Counted from the first letter of the stretch, positions 17,831 through 27,291 are shown. The stretch is 64,000 nt of DNA from DATENM01 sp045807725 (GCA_045807725.1 JBJMGV010000072.1:62001-126000); one strand, 5' to 3'. Numbers and translations are program-made. Notes: generated by a model not told the origin, from the sequence alone.

Positions 17831-18952
17831 CTACCACCACAACAGGGCCAGCGCGAAGCCGCGCAAGATAAAGAATAAAGGGTTGAAGACGAGCCGCGCT
17901 GCCGTGACGACGAAGCCGCCGGACGCCTGTCCGAAATCTATCCTGAAGCCGGTGCTCTTGAGCATCTCGCGGTCGCCGACTTCGCGCCGCGCCTGCGTCT
18001 CGCGTCGCTTGCTCAGGATCAAGCGCCAGTTTGCCATCACCCACGCGTAAGCCCGCAGCTTGTTGCCGATGTTGTGCCGGTCTTTGAGCAGCACGAACGC
18101 CCAGGTGATGACCTCTGCCAGCAGGTAGATCGGCGCGAGCAGCAACAAGGTCGGCCAGCGCAGGCTCTTGAGCAGCATCAGGTAGCGATTGCGCTCTTCC
18201 CAAAACACTTTCAGCGGCGTGATACGCAACTCGTAATCGTGCAGCACCACGCTATCGGGCACATAGTTCGTTTGCCAGCCCGCCAGCCGCGCCCGCCACG
18301 ACAGGTCGGTGTCTTCGAGATAGACGAACATCGTTTCATCGAAACCGCCGAGCCGCTCGAACAGCTCGGCGCGAATCGCAAAGGCCGCGCCCGAAATCGC
18401 GCCGACCTCGTCGCGTCGCGCATACGTGTCGCGCGCGCGGCCCATACCTCGACAGAGCGTCAGCCCCGTGACGTGTATGTTGCACCCGCAGGTGTTCAAC
18501 CGCTCAGGGTCGCTCATCAACAGAATCCGCGATGTCGTCAGCCCCGTGCGATCATTCCCTTCAAGCGGCGCGACCAGCGCGTCGAGCCAGCCCGCTTCGA
18601 CTGTCGTGTCGGGATTCAGAAAGACCAGCGAGCGACTGCGCGTGTGCCGAGCGCCGAGATTACAGCCGCCCGCGAAGCCCAGGTTGACCGGCGAGCGGAT
18701 CAGCTTCACTTCAGGAAAGCGTTCGGCGATGGCATCGGCATTGCCTTCCGACGAAGCGTTATCAACAATGATCAGATCGCAATCCGCCGGCAATGAGTTG
18801 AGCAGCGAGTCCAGGCAGGTCATCAGCTTCTGCCTGGCGTTGTAGCTGACGATGACGACGCCGGCGCGATACGGCTGAGCCGTCGCACGGACATCCTCAA
18901 GGTTTTCGACTGGTTCGACGGCGGTGCTCACTGAAGACCAGAGACCCTTCAA
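17831..18952 (-). CDS. GT2 glycosyltransferase, rhamnosyltransferase-like
   Basis: This 373-residue enzyme has the GT2 core: AGVVIVSYNARQKL, LIIVDNASSEG, NLGFAGGCNLGA, and the SLVFLNPDTTVEAGW metal site. ISGAAFAIRAELFERLGGFDE and EDTDLSWRARLAGW are typical of rhamnosyltransferase/WbbL-like proteins. C-terminal hydrophobic segments suggest membrane association. Same strand as the rest of the glycan block and 43 bp from the next gene. Confidence 0.87.
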   Translation of the reverse strand: MKGLWSSVSTAVEPVENLEDVRATAQPYRAGVVIVSYNARQKLMTCLDSLLNSLPADCDLIIVDNASSEGNADAIAERFPEVKLIRSPVNLGFAGGCNLGARHTRSRSLVFLNPDTTVEAGWLDALVAPLEGNDRTGLTTSRILLMSDPERLNTCGCNIHVTGLTLCRGMGRARDTYARRDEVGAISGAAFAIRAELFERLGGFDETMFVYLEDTDLSWRARLAGWQTNYVPDSVVLHDYELRITPLKVFWEERNRYLMLLKSLRWPTLLLLAPIYLLAEVITWAFVLLKDRHNIGNKLRAYAWVMANWRLILSKRRETQARREVGDREMLKSTGFRIDFGQASGGFVVTAARLVFNPLFFILRGFALALLWW

Positions 18953-18973
18953 AATTAGAATCCTGCTAAGCTG

Positions 18974-20122
18974 TTACAAGGCGCTGGGGATTGCATCCTG
19001 TATGCTACCAGCGATTGCTTTTTCGTCAAACCTTTTTATGAGGAACGGGCGCAGCTCATCGGGCACGGTCTGTTGAGTGATGCAGCGGGCCAGCAACTCC
19101 GCTGTGATGGGGGCCAGCAGGATGCCGTTGCGAAAGTGTCCGGTGGCGAGCCATAGGTTAGCAATCTCGCACGGCCCGATCACCGGCAGATGGTCTTCGG
19201 TGTCGGGCCTGAAGCCGGCCCACGCCTCAACGATCTCGCAATCGGCAAGGCGCGGCACGATTTCAATGGCGGCGTCGAGCAGCGAGCGAACGCCGGCAGC
19301 CGTGACGGCTTTGTTGAAGCCAACGTATTCGACCGTTGCGCCGACGACGACGCGCCCGTCATTGCGCGGCACTATGTAAGCGCGGCTCGAATGCAAGACG
19401 TGCCGCAATCGCGCCGCCGCTCCACGCAACGCGATCATTTGCCCACGCGCCGGCGTCACGCGGACGCGTAAGCCCGCAGGCTGCAACAGGCGACTCGACC
19501 AGCTTCCCGCCGCGACGACGACCGCGCCGGCATAGATCGTTTGATCGTTGCAGACAATACCAACCGCTCTGTCGCGTTCAATGATGAGGCGGGCCACCTC
19601 CGCGCCTTCGATCACTTCGACGCCCGCGTTACGAATCGCCGCGTCGAGCGCATCCATCAAGCGGCGGTTTTCAACTTGATGATCGCCGGGGATGAAGACG
19701 CCGCGCGCCGTCGATTCGCTCAAGTACGGCTCAAGCGCGTGAAGGTCGCCAGCGCTCAACTCTTCGAGCGGCAGCGCAGCGGCTTTCTGCCACGAAGTCC
19801 AGCGCGCAATCTGGTTCGGGTCTTCGCCTGCCATTGCAATGCAGAGCGTGCCGTCGTCGCGGTATTCGATATCGATGCCCGATGCGTCTTTGAGCCGCTC
19901 GGCGAAGTCGCGGTACATCACGCGGCTGCGCAAGCAGAGGTCGAGGAACGGGCCGGGTTCAGAGGCTTCGGCCTGCGGCGACAGCATACCGGCGGCGGCG
20001 CGCGACGCTTCGCAGCCGACGCGCCCGCGCTCCGTGACGGCGACTTGCAATCCTTCGTGGGCCAGCCGCAGCGCGACCGCGCAACCGATGACGCCGCCGC
20101 CTATGATCAACACGTCTTTCAT
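18974..20122 (-). CDS. thiO: Glycine oxidase ThiO
   Basis: A 382-residue FAD-dependent amine oxidase of the DAO family. It begins DVLIIGGGVIGCAVALRLA (FAD GxGxxG), followed by CEASRAAAGMLSPQAEA, and carries GRVVVGATVEYVGF and TGHFRNGILLAP near the C-terminus. These are ThiO features; ThiO oxidises glycine to dehydroglycine for the thiazole ring of thiamine. No other thiazole gene is adjacent, but thiC with a TPP riboswitch is in the same window. The family also includes other amine oxidases, so the substrate is a good but not certain call. Confidence 0.8.
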   Translation of the reverse strand: MKDVLIIGGGVIGCAVALRLAHEGLQVAVTERGRVGCEASRAAAGMLSPQAEASEPGPFLDLCLRSRVMYRDFAERLKDASGIDIEYRDDGTLCIAMAGEDPNQIARWTSWQKAAALPLEELSAGDLHALEPYLSESTARGVFIPGDHQVENRRLMDALDAAIRNAGVEVIEGAEVARLIIERDRAVGIVCNDQTIYAGAVVVAAGSWSSRLLQPAGLRVRVTPARGQMIALRGAAARLRHVLHSSRAYIVPRNDGRVVVGATVEYVGFNKAVTAAGVRSLLDAAIEIVPRLADCEIVEAWAGFRPDTEDHLPVIGPCEIANLWLATGHFRNGILLAPITAELLARCITQQTVPDELRPFLIKRFDEKAIAGSIQDAIPSAL

Positions 20123-20196
20123 ACGCCATTATCCTAGCAGCCGCCGGATTAAGGGTGCGAGTCGGCGAGGCCGAGATGCTGACCGGGCGTAAGCCC

Positions 20197-20228
20197 TTGA
20201 CTCTGGATTCGGCTACAGGGTTTATAAT
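20197..20228 (+). promoter_or_regulatory. MerR-type promoter with 20-bp spacer and operator
   Basis: TTGACT at 20197-20202 and TATAAT at 20223-20228 are separated by 20 bp, the long spacer that MerR-family activators untwist. Between them lies the imperfect dyad ACTCTGGA-TTCGGC-TACAGGGT (6 of 8 positions pair), very like ZntR/CueR operators. It should drive the merR-copA pair, with the regulator acting on its own promoter. Confidence 0.8.
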
Positions 20229-20247
20229 GATAGTGGAGCTTAAAAAG

Positions 20248-20739
20248 ATGAAAGCAACGACCCACAGCAAAGCAGCCGAACCGGCGCATCGCAAGGCGCT
20301 GAAGATCGGCGAGGTGTCGCGCCTGAGCGGCGTCGGCATCGAGGCGCTGCGCTTTTATGAGAAGCAAGGATTGCTCGGACGCCCTGCGCGCACGATGAGC
20401 GGTTATCGCCTATATGACGCGGAGGTCTTAGAGCGGCTTGAATTCATCAAGCGCGCGCAAGTGCTCGGCTTTTCACTGGCCGAGATCGCTCGCATCATCG
20501 CGCACAAACAGGCCGGGCAGAGTCCTTGCGCAGAGGTGCGCGACGTGGTGCGCGCACGCTTAGAAGAGATTGACGAACGCATACGCCAGATGCGGCGCTA
20601 TCGCAAAGAACTGGCCACGGCGCTCGCCGAGTGGGAAGTGACAGGCGACCGTCAAGGTCACGTTTGCGGTTTGATTGAAGGCACGGCCATCAAACACACG
20701 TTGCCTGAGAAGCCCGTGCTGAAGAGAGGCAGACGATGA
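20248..20739 (+). CDS. MerR-family heavy-metal regulator
   Basis: The start at 20248 is set by GGAG 9 nt upstream and by the promoter, which excludes the longer frame. The 163-residue protein has an N-terminal winged helix (KIGEVSRLSGVGIEALRFYEKQGLL), a dimerisation helix, and Cys residues in QSPCAEV and GHVCGLIEG that fit the metal loop of CueR/ZntR-like regulators. Its stop overlaps the start of the copper ATPase as ATGA, so metal sensing and export are coupled. Cu(I) is the likely ligand by context; Zn/Cd/Pb remain possible. Confidence 0.87.
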   Translation: MKATTHSKAAEPAHRKALKIGEVSRLSGVGIEALRFYEKQGLLGRPARTMSGYRLYDAEVLERLEFIKRAQVLGFSLAEIARIIAHKQAGQSPCAEVRDVVRARLEEIDERIRQMRRYRKELATALAEWEVTGDRQGHVCGLIEGTAIKHTLPEKPVLKRGRR

Positions 20740-23294
20740 GAAGTCAGCACATTGATCCGGTCTGCGGTATGACCGTGACGCCTGAAGGCGCTGCCGCGCA
20801 GTCGGCATACAAAGGAGAGGTATATTACTTTTGCGCGCCGGGTTGCCAAGCGCGTTTCGACGCTGACCCGGATGCTTACCTGAGAGCCGACCCGGCATCG
20901 CGGCCAGTGCCTGCGCCGGTCGTCCACCTCGGCGGTTTGAGGATGAACCGCGCGCCGCAGTCGCTGGTGACGCTCGCGCCAGCCACGCCGCGCGCTGTCG
21001 TTGAATTGCCGCGATCATCCGATTCATCATTTGAGAAGGCCGATCTTTCGATCACCGGGATGAACTGCGCGGCCTGCGCGCTTCACATTGAAAAGAGCCT
21101 GTCAGCAACGGCAGGCGTCAGTCGAGCAAATGTAAATTTCGCTACATCGCGCGCGACGGTCGAGTTCGACCCATCGGTGATGGACATCGATCATCTCGTC
21201 GAAGCGGTCAAGGGCGCGGGCTACGGCGCGAGCAGGCCATCTGACGCAGAATACGCCGAAGGAATCGACGCCGAGGCGGAAGCGCGCCGGCAAGAATACT
21301 TTGATCTGCGCCGCAAGTTCCGGGTCGCGGCTCTGCTGTCGTTGCCCGTGCTGTTGATAGCGATGTCGCACGGGCGCATCGCGGCGCTGAACTTCGCCGG
21401 CGCGGAGTGGTTGCAACTCGCGCTGACGACGCCGGTGATCTTTTATTCGGGCTGGCAATTCTATCGTGGCGCGTGGACGGCCTTGCGTCAGCGGTTCGCC
21501 GATATGAATACGCTGATCGCCGTTGGCACGGGCGCGGCTTATCTCTACTCGGTGGCGGCGACGGTCGCGCCGGGTTTCTTCGTGTCGCCGCACGAGGGTA
21601 TGGCAGGGATGGCAAAGCCGCCGGTCTACTTTGAAGCCGCCGCCGTCATCATCGCTTTAATCCTGCTCGGTCGCATGCTCGAATCGCGGGCGAAAGGGAA
21701 GACGGGCGACGCAATTCGCAAGCTGATCGGCTTACAGGCCAAGACAGCGCGGGTTGTGCGCGATGGCCGCGAGCAGGACATCCTCATTGGTGACGTGATG
21801 ATTGGCGATACGGTCATCGTGCGGCCCGGCGAAAAGATTCCGGTCGATGGCCGCATCATCGAAGGCGCGTCCGCCGTTGACGAATCTATGCTGACCGGCG
21901 AGAGCCTGCCGGCGGATAAGGCGGCGGGCGACATAGTCTACGGCGCGACGATCAATAAGAGCGGCGCGTTCAAGTTCACCGCTTTGAAAGTAGGAAAGAA
22001 CACCGTTCTGCAACAGATCGTTCGTATGGTGCAAGAAGCGCAAGGGTCGAAAGCGCCTCTCGCGCGATTGGCTGATCGCGTCAGCGGCATCTTCACGCCG
22101 GTGGTCATCGCTATCGCGGCGGCAGCGTTCATCGTCTGGTTCGCGGTGATGCCTGCCGACGTGCGATTGCCGATGGCGTTGCAGGCGTTCGTGTCTGTGT
22201 TAATCATCGCCTGCCCGTGCGCGCTTGGCCTTGCGACGCCGACCGCCATTATGGTCGGCACAGGCAAAGGCGCGCAGAGCGGCATTCTCATCAAAGGCGG
22301 CGAGAGCCTTGAGACCGCGCATCGCCTGCAAACCATCGTGCTCGACAAGACCGGCACGATCACCAGAGGCAAGCCGGAGTTGACTGACGTGGTGGCGGCC
22401 AGCGGCTTTGACGAGCAAGAGTTATTGCGCCTGGTTGCGACGGCTGAGAATGCGAGCGAGCATCCCATCGCGGCGGCCATCGTGCGCGGCGCAACTGAGC
22501 GCGGCTTGAGTTTGGGCGAGGTGCGCGAGTTCAAGGCGGTCGCGGGTCACGGCCTTGAAGCGCGTGTTGATGGTCGTGATGTGCTCGTTGGCAATGCGAA
22601 GTTGATGCGCGAGCGCAGCGTATCGCCTGGCGAACTGGCTGAGCGGGCTGCGGCGCTCGCGGCTGAAGGCAAGACGCCGATGTATGCAGCAATCGATGGC
22701 CGCGTGGCGGGTGTGCTCGCGGTTGCCGATCAAGTCAAGCCGGAATCGAAAGCCGCTATCGGCGCATTGCAAGAGATGGGCCTGGAAGTCGTGATGATTA
22801 CCGGCGACAGCCGCGCCACCGCTGAAGCCGTCGCCCGCGCGGTTGGTATCCGTCGTGTGCTCGCCGAAGTGTTGCCGAACGAGAAAGCCGAAGAGGTCAA
22901 GCGCCTGCAAGCGGAGAAGCGAGTCGTCGGGATGGTCGGCGATGGCATCAACGACGCGCCGGCGTTGGCGCAAGCTGATGTCGGCATCGCTATCGGCAGC
23001 GGAACCGATGTGGCCATTGAAGCGTCGGACATTACGCTGATGGGTGATGACTTGCGCGGCGTGGCGACGGCGATTCGACTGTCGCGCGCGACGGTGCGAA
23101 CGATCAGGCAGAATCTATTCTGGGCGTTCATCTACAACGTCATCGGCATTCCCATTGCGGCGGGGCTGCTCTATCCGTTTACGGGCTGGCTGCTGTCGCC
23201 GATCATTGCGAGCGCGGCTATGTCGCTGTCGAGTGTATCGGTCGTTACAAACAGTCTGCGGTTGAGGCGCTTTCGCGCTTCAACCGCCGGGTGA
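20736..23294 (+). CDS. copA: Copper-type P1B ATPase with N-terminal YHS and HMA domains
   Basis: The 852-residue pump has, in order, a YHS domain (CGM at residues 10-12, YYFCAPGCQARF after it), a heavy-metal-associated domain with MNCAAC (Cys111, Cys114), membrane helices, the TGES actuator loop, the ion-site CPC at 493-495, the phosphorylated Asp537 in DKTGT, and GDGINDAPAL. CPC plus a CxxC HMA domain is the P1B-1 (Cu+) pattern. It exports copper from the cytoplasm. A YHS domain ahead of the HMA domain is a known variant. Coupled to the MerR gene by a 4-bp overlap. Confidence 0.9.
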   Translation: MRSQHIDPVCGMTVTPEGAAAQSAYKGEVYYFCAPGCQARFDADPDAYLRADPASRPVPAPVVHLGGLRMNRAPQSLVTLAPATPRAVVELPRSSDSSFEKADLSITGMNCAACALHIEKSLSATAGVSRANVNFATSRATVEFDPSVMDIDHLVEAVKGAGYGASRPSDAEYAEGIDAEAEARRQEYFDLRRKFRVAALLSLPVLLIAMSHGRIAALNFAGAEWLQLALTTPVIFYSGWQFYRGAWTALRQRFADMNTLIAVGTGAAYLYSVAATVAPGFFVSPHEGMAGMAKPPVYFEAAAVIIALILLGRMLESRAKGKTGDAIRKLIGLQAKTARVVRDGREQDILIGDVMIGDTVIVRPGEKIPVDGRIIEGASAVDESMLTGESLPADKAAGDIVYGATINKSGAFKFTALKVGKNTVLQQIVRMVQEAQGSKAPLARLADRVSGIFTPVVIAIAAAAFIVWFAVMPADVRLPMALQAFVSVLIIACPCALGLATPTAIMVGTGKGAQSGILIKGGESLETAHRLQTIVLDKTGTITRGKPELTDVVAASGFDEQELLRLVATAENASEHPIAAAIVRGATERGLSLGEVREFKAVAGHGLEARVDGRDVLVGNAKLMRERSVSPGELAERAAALAAEGKTPMYAAIDGRVAGVLAVADQVKPESKAAIGALQEMGLEVVMITGDSRATAEAVARAVGIRRVLAEVLPNEKAEEVKRLQAEKRVVGMVGDGINDAPALAQADVGIAIGSGTDVAIEASDITLMGDDLRGVATAIRLSRATVRTIRQNLFWAFIYNVIGIPIAAGLLYPFTGWLLSPIIASAAMSLSSVSVVTNSLRLRRFRASTAG

Positions 23295-23319
23295 TCGTTG
23301 AGGGAAATAAAGAAAGTCG

Positions 23320-23328
23320 TGGTATGAT
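23320..23328 (+). promoter_or_regulatory. Possible extended -10 box before Uma2 gene 1
   Basis: TGGTATGAT fits the TGn-TATNAT extended -10 form. It lies about 50 nt before the ATG at 23379; the -35 candidate TTGAGG at 23298 has a long 19-bp spacer. Confidence 0.3.
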
Positions 23329-23378
23329 GAGGGCGTCTGAGCAAGCGAATGTAAAACTGGCAAAGACCGAGTGATAAG

Positions 23379-23939
23379 ATGTCAGTACAATATCAAAAAC
23401 GTTACTTCAGCGTAGACGATTATTACCGGATGGCCGACGCCGGCCTCTTCCCCAGGGGCACTCATGTTGAGTTGATCGAAGGGGAGGTGGTCGAGATGTG
23501 TGCTATCGGTAATCGCCACGCCGCGTGTGTAGACCGGCTGAGTACGCTACTGAATCTTATCTTTAAGGGAGAAGTGATTGTCCGGGTACAGGGTCCCGTT
23601 CGTTTGAATGATTTTTCCGAGCCCGAGCCGGACATTGCTTTACTCAAGCGGCGCAAAGATTTTTATGCCAGTGGGCATCCAACGCCTGCCGACGTGCTGT
23701 TGATTATCGAAGTCGCAGACTCTTCGGTTGATTTTGATCGCCGCATCAAGCTGCCGCTTTATGCTCGCGCCGGCATCCCCGAAACGTGGGTGATGGTCTT
23801 GCCTAAAGATACCGTCGAAGTTCACAGCCAGCCCGTGAATGGCAAGTATCAGAAAGTCCAGCGGCTGAAGCGCGGGCGGCGGCTCGTCTCGCCCACGGTT
23901 GCCGGCCTCGGCTTCAATGTGGACGACCTGCTCGGCTAA
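23379..23939 (+). CDS. Uma2 family protein (PD-(D/E)XK-like, copy 1)
   Basis: A 186-residue Uma2/DUF820 protein. It shows the family pattern HVELIEGEVVEM, EPDIALL (Asp of the nuclease-like core), LLIIEVADSS (Glu) and RRIKLPLYARAGIPETWVM. The fold is of the restriction-endonuclease type, but a physiological activity has not been settled for the family. It stands alone after copA and is not obviously part of either flanking operon. Confidence 0.88.
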   Translation: MSVQYQKRYFSVDDYYRMADAGLFPRGTHVELIEGEVVEMCAIGNRHAACVDRLSTLLNLIFKGEVIVRVQGPVRLNDFSEPEPDIALLKRRKDFYASGHPTPADVLLIIEVADSSVDFDRRIKLPLYARAGIPETWVMVLPKDTVEVHSQPVNGKYQKVQRLKRGRRLVSPTVAGLGFNVDDLLG

Positions 23940-24070
23940 TTTCCTCCTGTCTCGCCTCTGTCTTCCGCTCTGATCCGACGCCTCACGCCGAGCCATCGCA
24001 GCTTGACGAACGACGGCGCAGCCATCTATCATCGAACACTCGTTCGAATTGATTTGCGAAGCTACTTGTT

Positions 24071-24739
24071 ATGCCGGTTGAAGCACAGTCCAGGTACGAT
24101 CAAAAGCTCGTCTTCGTGCTCAAAACGGCGGCGGCCATCTTTGCTGAAAAAGGCTACCATTCCACCTCCATCCGCGACATCGCCCGCGCTACGAAGATGA
24201 GCCTTGCCGGGCTATACTACTATTTCAAGAGCAAAGAGGAACTGCTCTTTCTCATTCAGGACTACTGCTTCAGCACGGTGATAGATGACTGCCGGCGGCT
24301 GCTCGAAGGCGTCCCCGACCCGGTCCACCGCCTGAAGCTGTTGATCGAGAACCACCTCAACTATTTCGTGCAGAATATGAACGAGATGAAAGTCTTGTCG
24401 CACGAAGCCAACGCCATCGGCGGCGACTTGTTCAAGAAGGTCAACAACAAAAAACGACAGTATGTTGACCTGACGATGAAGCTGCTCGAAGAGATCGCCG
24501 GCGAATACCGCGTCAGCGATATGGACATTCGCGTGGCGACCTTCTCGCTTTTCGGCATGATGAACTGGATTTACAACTGGTACAACCCGCGCAAGGACGT
24601 GGACGTGACGGGCCTGTCGCAGAGCATCACGCGGCTGTTCCTGTCGGGGTTCCTTGGCGATAAACGTATTCAGTCCAAACAACTCGAAACCGGGCGCGAA
24701 TCACACCTCGACCGCTCGGTTTCGATCTGGCAACAATGA
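24071..24739 (+). CDS. TetR/AcrR family transcriptional regulator
   Basis: The 222-residue protein has the TetR helix-turn-helix near residues 17-60 (AAAIFAEKGYHSTSIRDIA, then MSLAGLYYYFKSKEELLF). The ligand-binding half resembles acyl-CoA-responsive regulators such as the FadR/PsrA/KstR2 kind. It precedes a long run of crotonase and dehydrogenase genes on the same strand, so it probably represses that catabolic cluster until an acyl-CoA accumulates. Ligand and operator are not visible from sequence alone. Confidence 0.85.
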   Translation: MPVEAQSRYDQKLVFVLKTAAAIFAEKGYHSTSIRDIARATKMSLAGLYYYFKSKEELLFLIQDYCFSTVIDDCRRLLEGVPDPVHRLKLLIENHLNYFVQNMNEMKVLSHEANAIGGDLFKKVNNKKRQYVDLTMKLLEEIAGEYRVSDMDIRVATFSLFGMMNWIYNWYNPRKDVDVTGLSQSITRLFLSGFLGDKRIQSKQLETGRESHLDRSVSIWQQ

Positions 24740-24740
24740 G

Positions 24741-24844
24741 CAGGATACAGGATTCAGGATACAGGATTCAGGGTGAAAGCGAAGACATCGTCGCGCTGAC
24801 TTCCTTTTCCGAAACTGAATCCTGAATCCTGTATCCTGTATCCT
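24741..24844. repeat. Inverted repeat of CAGGATTCAGGATACAGG type
   Basis: Tandem CAGGATACAGGATTCAGG units from 24741 are mirrored by TGAATCCTGAATCCTG units to 24844, around a spacer of about 45 nt. It starts 2 nt after the TetR stop and ends about 15 nt before the next ATG, so it fills the whole gap. Confidence 0.75.
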
Positions 24845-24859
24845 TTCTAAGAGGCATTT

Positions 24860-25663
24860 ATGACCAGAGAAGCAATGGAGAACCGGCTGGTCAATTACAG
24901 CGCTGAAGATGGCATCGCCGTCATCGAGCTGAATGATCCGCCGGCCAACACTTACACCTACGAGATGATGCGCGACTTCGATGATGCCATCCTCGAAGCG
25001 CGGCTCGACGAAGATGTTCACGTCATCGTCATACGCGGCGCGGGCGACAAGTTCTTCTGCGCCGGCGCGAACATTAAGATGCTGCTGTCGGCGTCGCCGC
25101 AGTTCCGCTACTTCTTCAGCCTGCATGGCAATGAGACGCTGATGCGTTTGGAGAACACGCACAAGCTGACCATCGCCGCTATCAATGGCCACGCGACGGG
25201 CGGCGGCTTGGAGATCGCTCTGGCCTGCGACATCCGCCTGGCCAAACGCGGCCCCGGCAAACTCGGACTGCCGGAGATCAATCTCGGACTGCTGCCCGGC
25301 ATGGGCGGCACTCAGCGCTTACCGCGCATCATCGGCAAAGGCCGCGCGATGGAGATTCTCGTCACCGGCCAACTGCTCAATGTGGACGAAGCGCAGCAGG
25401 CGGGGCTGGTCAATCACGTCTTCGACGAAGAAGGCTTCAACGAAAAAGTTATCGAGTATGCCAGGCAGTTCGTTGCGCCGGCGAAGGCGAGCAAAGCCGT
25501 TGGCCTCATCAAGCGTTCGGTGCAGACCGGCTATGAGCTGCCGCTTACCGAAGCGCTGGCGCTTGAGCGCGAGTTGTTGCAGCAACTCTTCGAGAGCGAG
25601 GACGCGCAAGAAGGACTCGACGCCTACACTCGCAAGCGGCAGGCACAGTTCAAAGGAAAATAG
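24860..25663 (+). CDS. Enoyl-CoA hydratase/isomerase (crotonase), paralog 1
   Basis: The 267-residue crotonase has both catalytic glutamates of enoyl-CoA hydratases: one in ATGGGLEIALACD and one in LGLPEINLGLLPGMGGTQRL. The oxyanion-hole loop FFCAGANIKML is intact. It hydrates 2-enoyl-CoA to 3-hydroxyacyl-CoA in beta-oxidation. A GAGG ribosome site lies 5 nt before the ATG. First of four paralogs in the cluster. Confidence 0.87.
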   Translation: MTREAMENRLVNYSAEDGIAVIELNDPPANTYTYEMMRDFDDAILEARLDEDVHVIVIRGAGDKFFCAGANIKMLLSASPQFRYFFSLHGNETLMRLENTHKLTIAAINGHATGGGLEIALACDIRLAKRGPGKLGLPEINLGLLPGMGGTQRLPRIIGKGRAMEILVTGQLLNVDEAQQAGLVNHVFDEEGFNEKVIEYARQFVAPAKASKAVGLIKRSVQTGYELPLTEALALERELLQQLFESEDAQEGLDAYTRKRQAQFKGK

Positions 25664-25735
25664 GAGGCAGGCGACAGGAAGCAGGAGGCAGTCAGATACG
25701 GGAACTGCTTCCTGCCTCCTGCTTCCTGCTTCCTA
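25663..25735. repeat. GGAAGCAGGAGGCAG inverted repeat
   Basis: The left arm AGGAAGCAGGAGGCAG follows directly on the TAG stop of the crotonase gene. The right arm CTGCTTCCTGCCTCCTGC ends 5 nt before the Shine-Dalgarno AAGGAGG of the next gene. The RNA would fold into a hairpin between the two genes. Confidence 0.75.
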
Positions 25736-25755
25736 ATTTAAGGAGGACTCATCAT

Positions 25756-27201
25756 ATGGCGAGAATGTTTATTGCGGGAGAGTCGGTCGATTCGCTGACC
25801 GGCGAGACTTATGAAGTTCGCAACCCGGCCAACGGCGAAGTGGTTGACACCGTGCCGCGCGGCAATGCCGAGGATGCGCGCCGCGCGATTGATGCGGCGG
25901 AAGCGGCCTTCGACGAATGGTCGCACACAACGTCTGAAGAGCGCGCGAAGTTGTTGTTCAAAGCTGCCGCGATGGTTGACGCCGAGCGCAAGACGCTGGC
26001 CGAGTTGTTGACCAGAGAGCAAGGCAAGCCGTTGATGGAAGCCGGCGGCGAGCTTGAGCACTTTCATCACGGCATCGAGTTTTACGCCGGCCTTGCGTCA
26101 AAGGTGCGCGGCGCACAGGTTCCGCTGCCGGCCAGGAATGCTTACGGCATGGTGATACGCAAGCCGCTCGGTGTCTGCGGCGCGATTGTGCCGTGGAATT
26201 TCCCCATCACCTTGATGGGCACGAAAGTCGGCCCGGCGCTCGCCGCCGGCAACACCGTCATCGTCAAGCCCGCTTCGACGACGCCGCTGACGACCATTCG
26301 CATTATCGAGCTGATGAATCAGGCCGGTATTCCGAAAGGTGTGCTCAACGTCATCACCGGGCCGGGCGGCATCGTCGGCGAAGAGTTGCTGGTCAATCCG
26401 AAGGTGCGCCGCATCGCCTTCACCGGCGAATCGAGTACGGGCAAGCACGTGGCGGAAGTGGCCTGCGGCGACTTCAAGCGCGTCACGCTTGAGTTGGGCG
26501 GCTCGGACCCGATGATCGTTTGCGACGACGCGGACATTCAGAAGGCGATTCAGGGCGCGATGGTCGGGCGCTTCTGGAACGCCGGGCAGGCGTGCCTCGC
26601 GGTTAAGCGGCTGTTCGTCTTCGATAAAGTCTACGACGAATTTATCAACGGCTTGATCAGCAAAGTGTCGCGCTATGAACTCGGCGACGGCATGTCGAAA
26701 GCCGAGAAGCCAAAGATTCGTATGGGTCCGCTGCACACCGCCGCACAGCGCGACGAGATCGAAGCGCAGGTGAATGATGCGATTGATCGCGGCGCGAAGG
26801 TATTGCTCGGCGGCGCGCGGCCCGAAGGCGCGCAGTACGAAAAGGGCAACTACTACTTGCCGACAATGCTCACCGATGTGCCTGAAGACTCGCGGGCCAT
26901 GCAGGAAGAAACCTTCGGGCCGCTCTTGCCGATCTTCCGCGTCAACTCGCTCGACGAAGCCATTGCGAAGGCCAATAATTCGATCTACGGACTTGGCTCG
27001 TCCATTTGGACGAAGAACCTCGATAACATCGAGACGGCGATTGATCGCATACAGGCGGGCAATGTCTGGGTGAATTCGCTGCATTACGGCTACGACGAAT
27101 TGCCGTTCGGCGGCGTCAAGGCGAGCGGCTTCGGGCGCGAGCACGGCCCAGAGGCGCTCGATTATTACCTCGAACCCAAAGGCGTTGTGATTACGCGATA
27201 G
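25756..27201 (+). CDS. NAD(P)-dependent aldehyde dehydrogenase, paralog 1
   Basis: A 481-residue aldehyde dehydrogenase with VPWNFPITLMGTKVGPALAAG for the cofactor, the catalytic base Glu246 in LELGGSDP and the nucleophile Cys280 in NAGQACLAVKR. FGPLLPIF and PFGGVKASGFGREHG complete the family pattern. Substrate may be a semialdehyde or a long-chain aldehyde from the surrounding pathway. A strong AAGGAGG site precedes the ATG. About 40% of residues look identical to the second copy at 27886. Confidence 0.9.
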   Translation: MARMFIAGESVDSLTGETYEVRNPANGEVVDTVPRGNAEDARRAIDAAEAAFDEWSHTTSEERAKLLFKAAAMVDAERKTLAELLTREQGKPLMEAGGELEHFHHGIEFYAGLASKVRGAQVPLPARNAYGMVIRKPLGVCGAIVPWNFPITLMGTKVGPALAAGNTVIVKPASTTPLTTIRIIELMNQAGIPKGVLNVITGPGGIVGEELLVNPKVRRIAFTGESSTGKHVAEVACGDFKRVTLELGGSDPMIVCDDADIQKAIQGAMVGRFWNAGQACLAVKRLFVFDKVYDEFINGLISKVSRYELGDGMSKAEKPKIRMGPLHTAAQRDEIEAQVNDAIDRGAKVLLGGARPEGAQYEKGNYYLPTMLTDVPEDSRAMQEETFGPLLPIFRVNSLDEAIAKANNSIYGLGSSIWTKNLDNIETAIDRIQAGNVWVNSLHYGYDELPFGGVKASGFGREHGPEALDYYLEPKGVVITR

Positions 27202-27291
27202 GGCTGAAGAGAAGTGCGATGAGTTGGCGGGAGGTGAGCCATCACCTTCCGCCAACCCGGCAAGCGGCGATTGGTGAATAGGAGAATTGTT

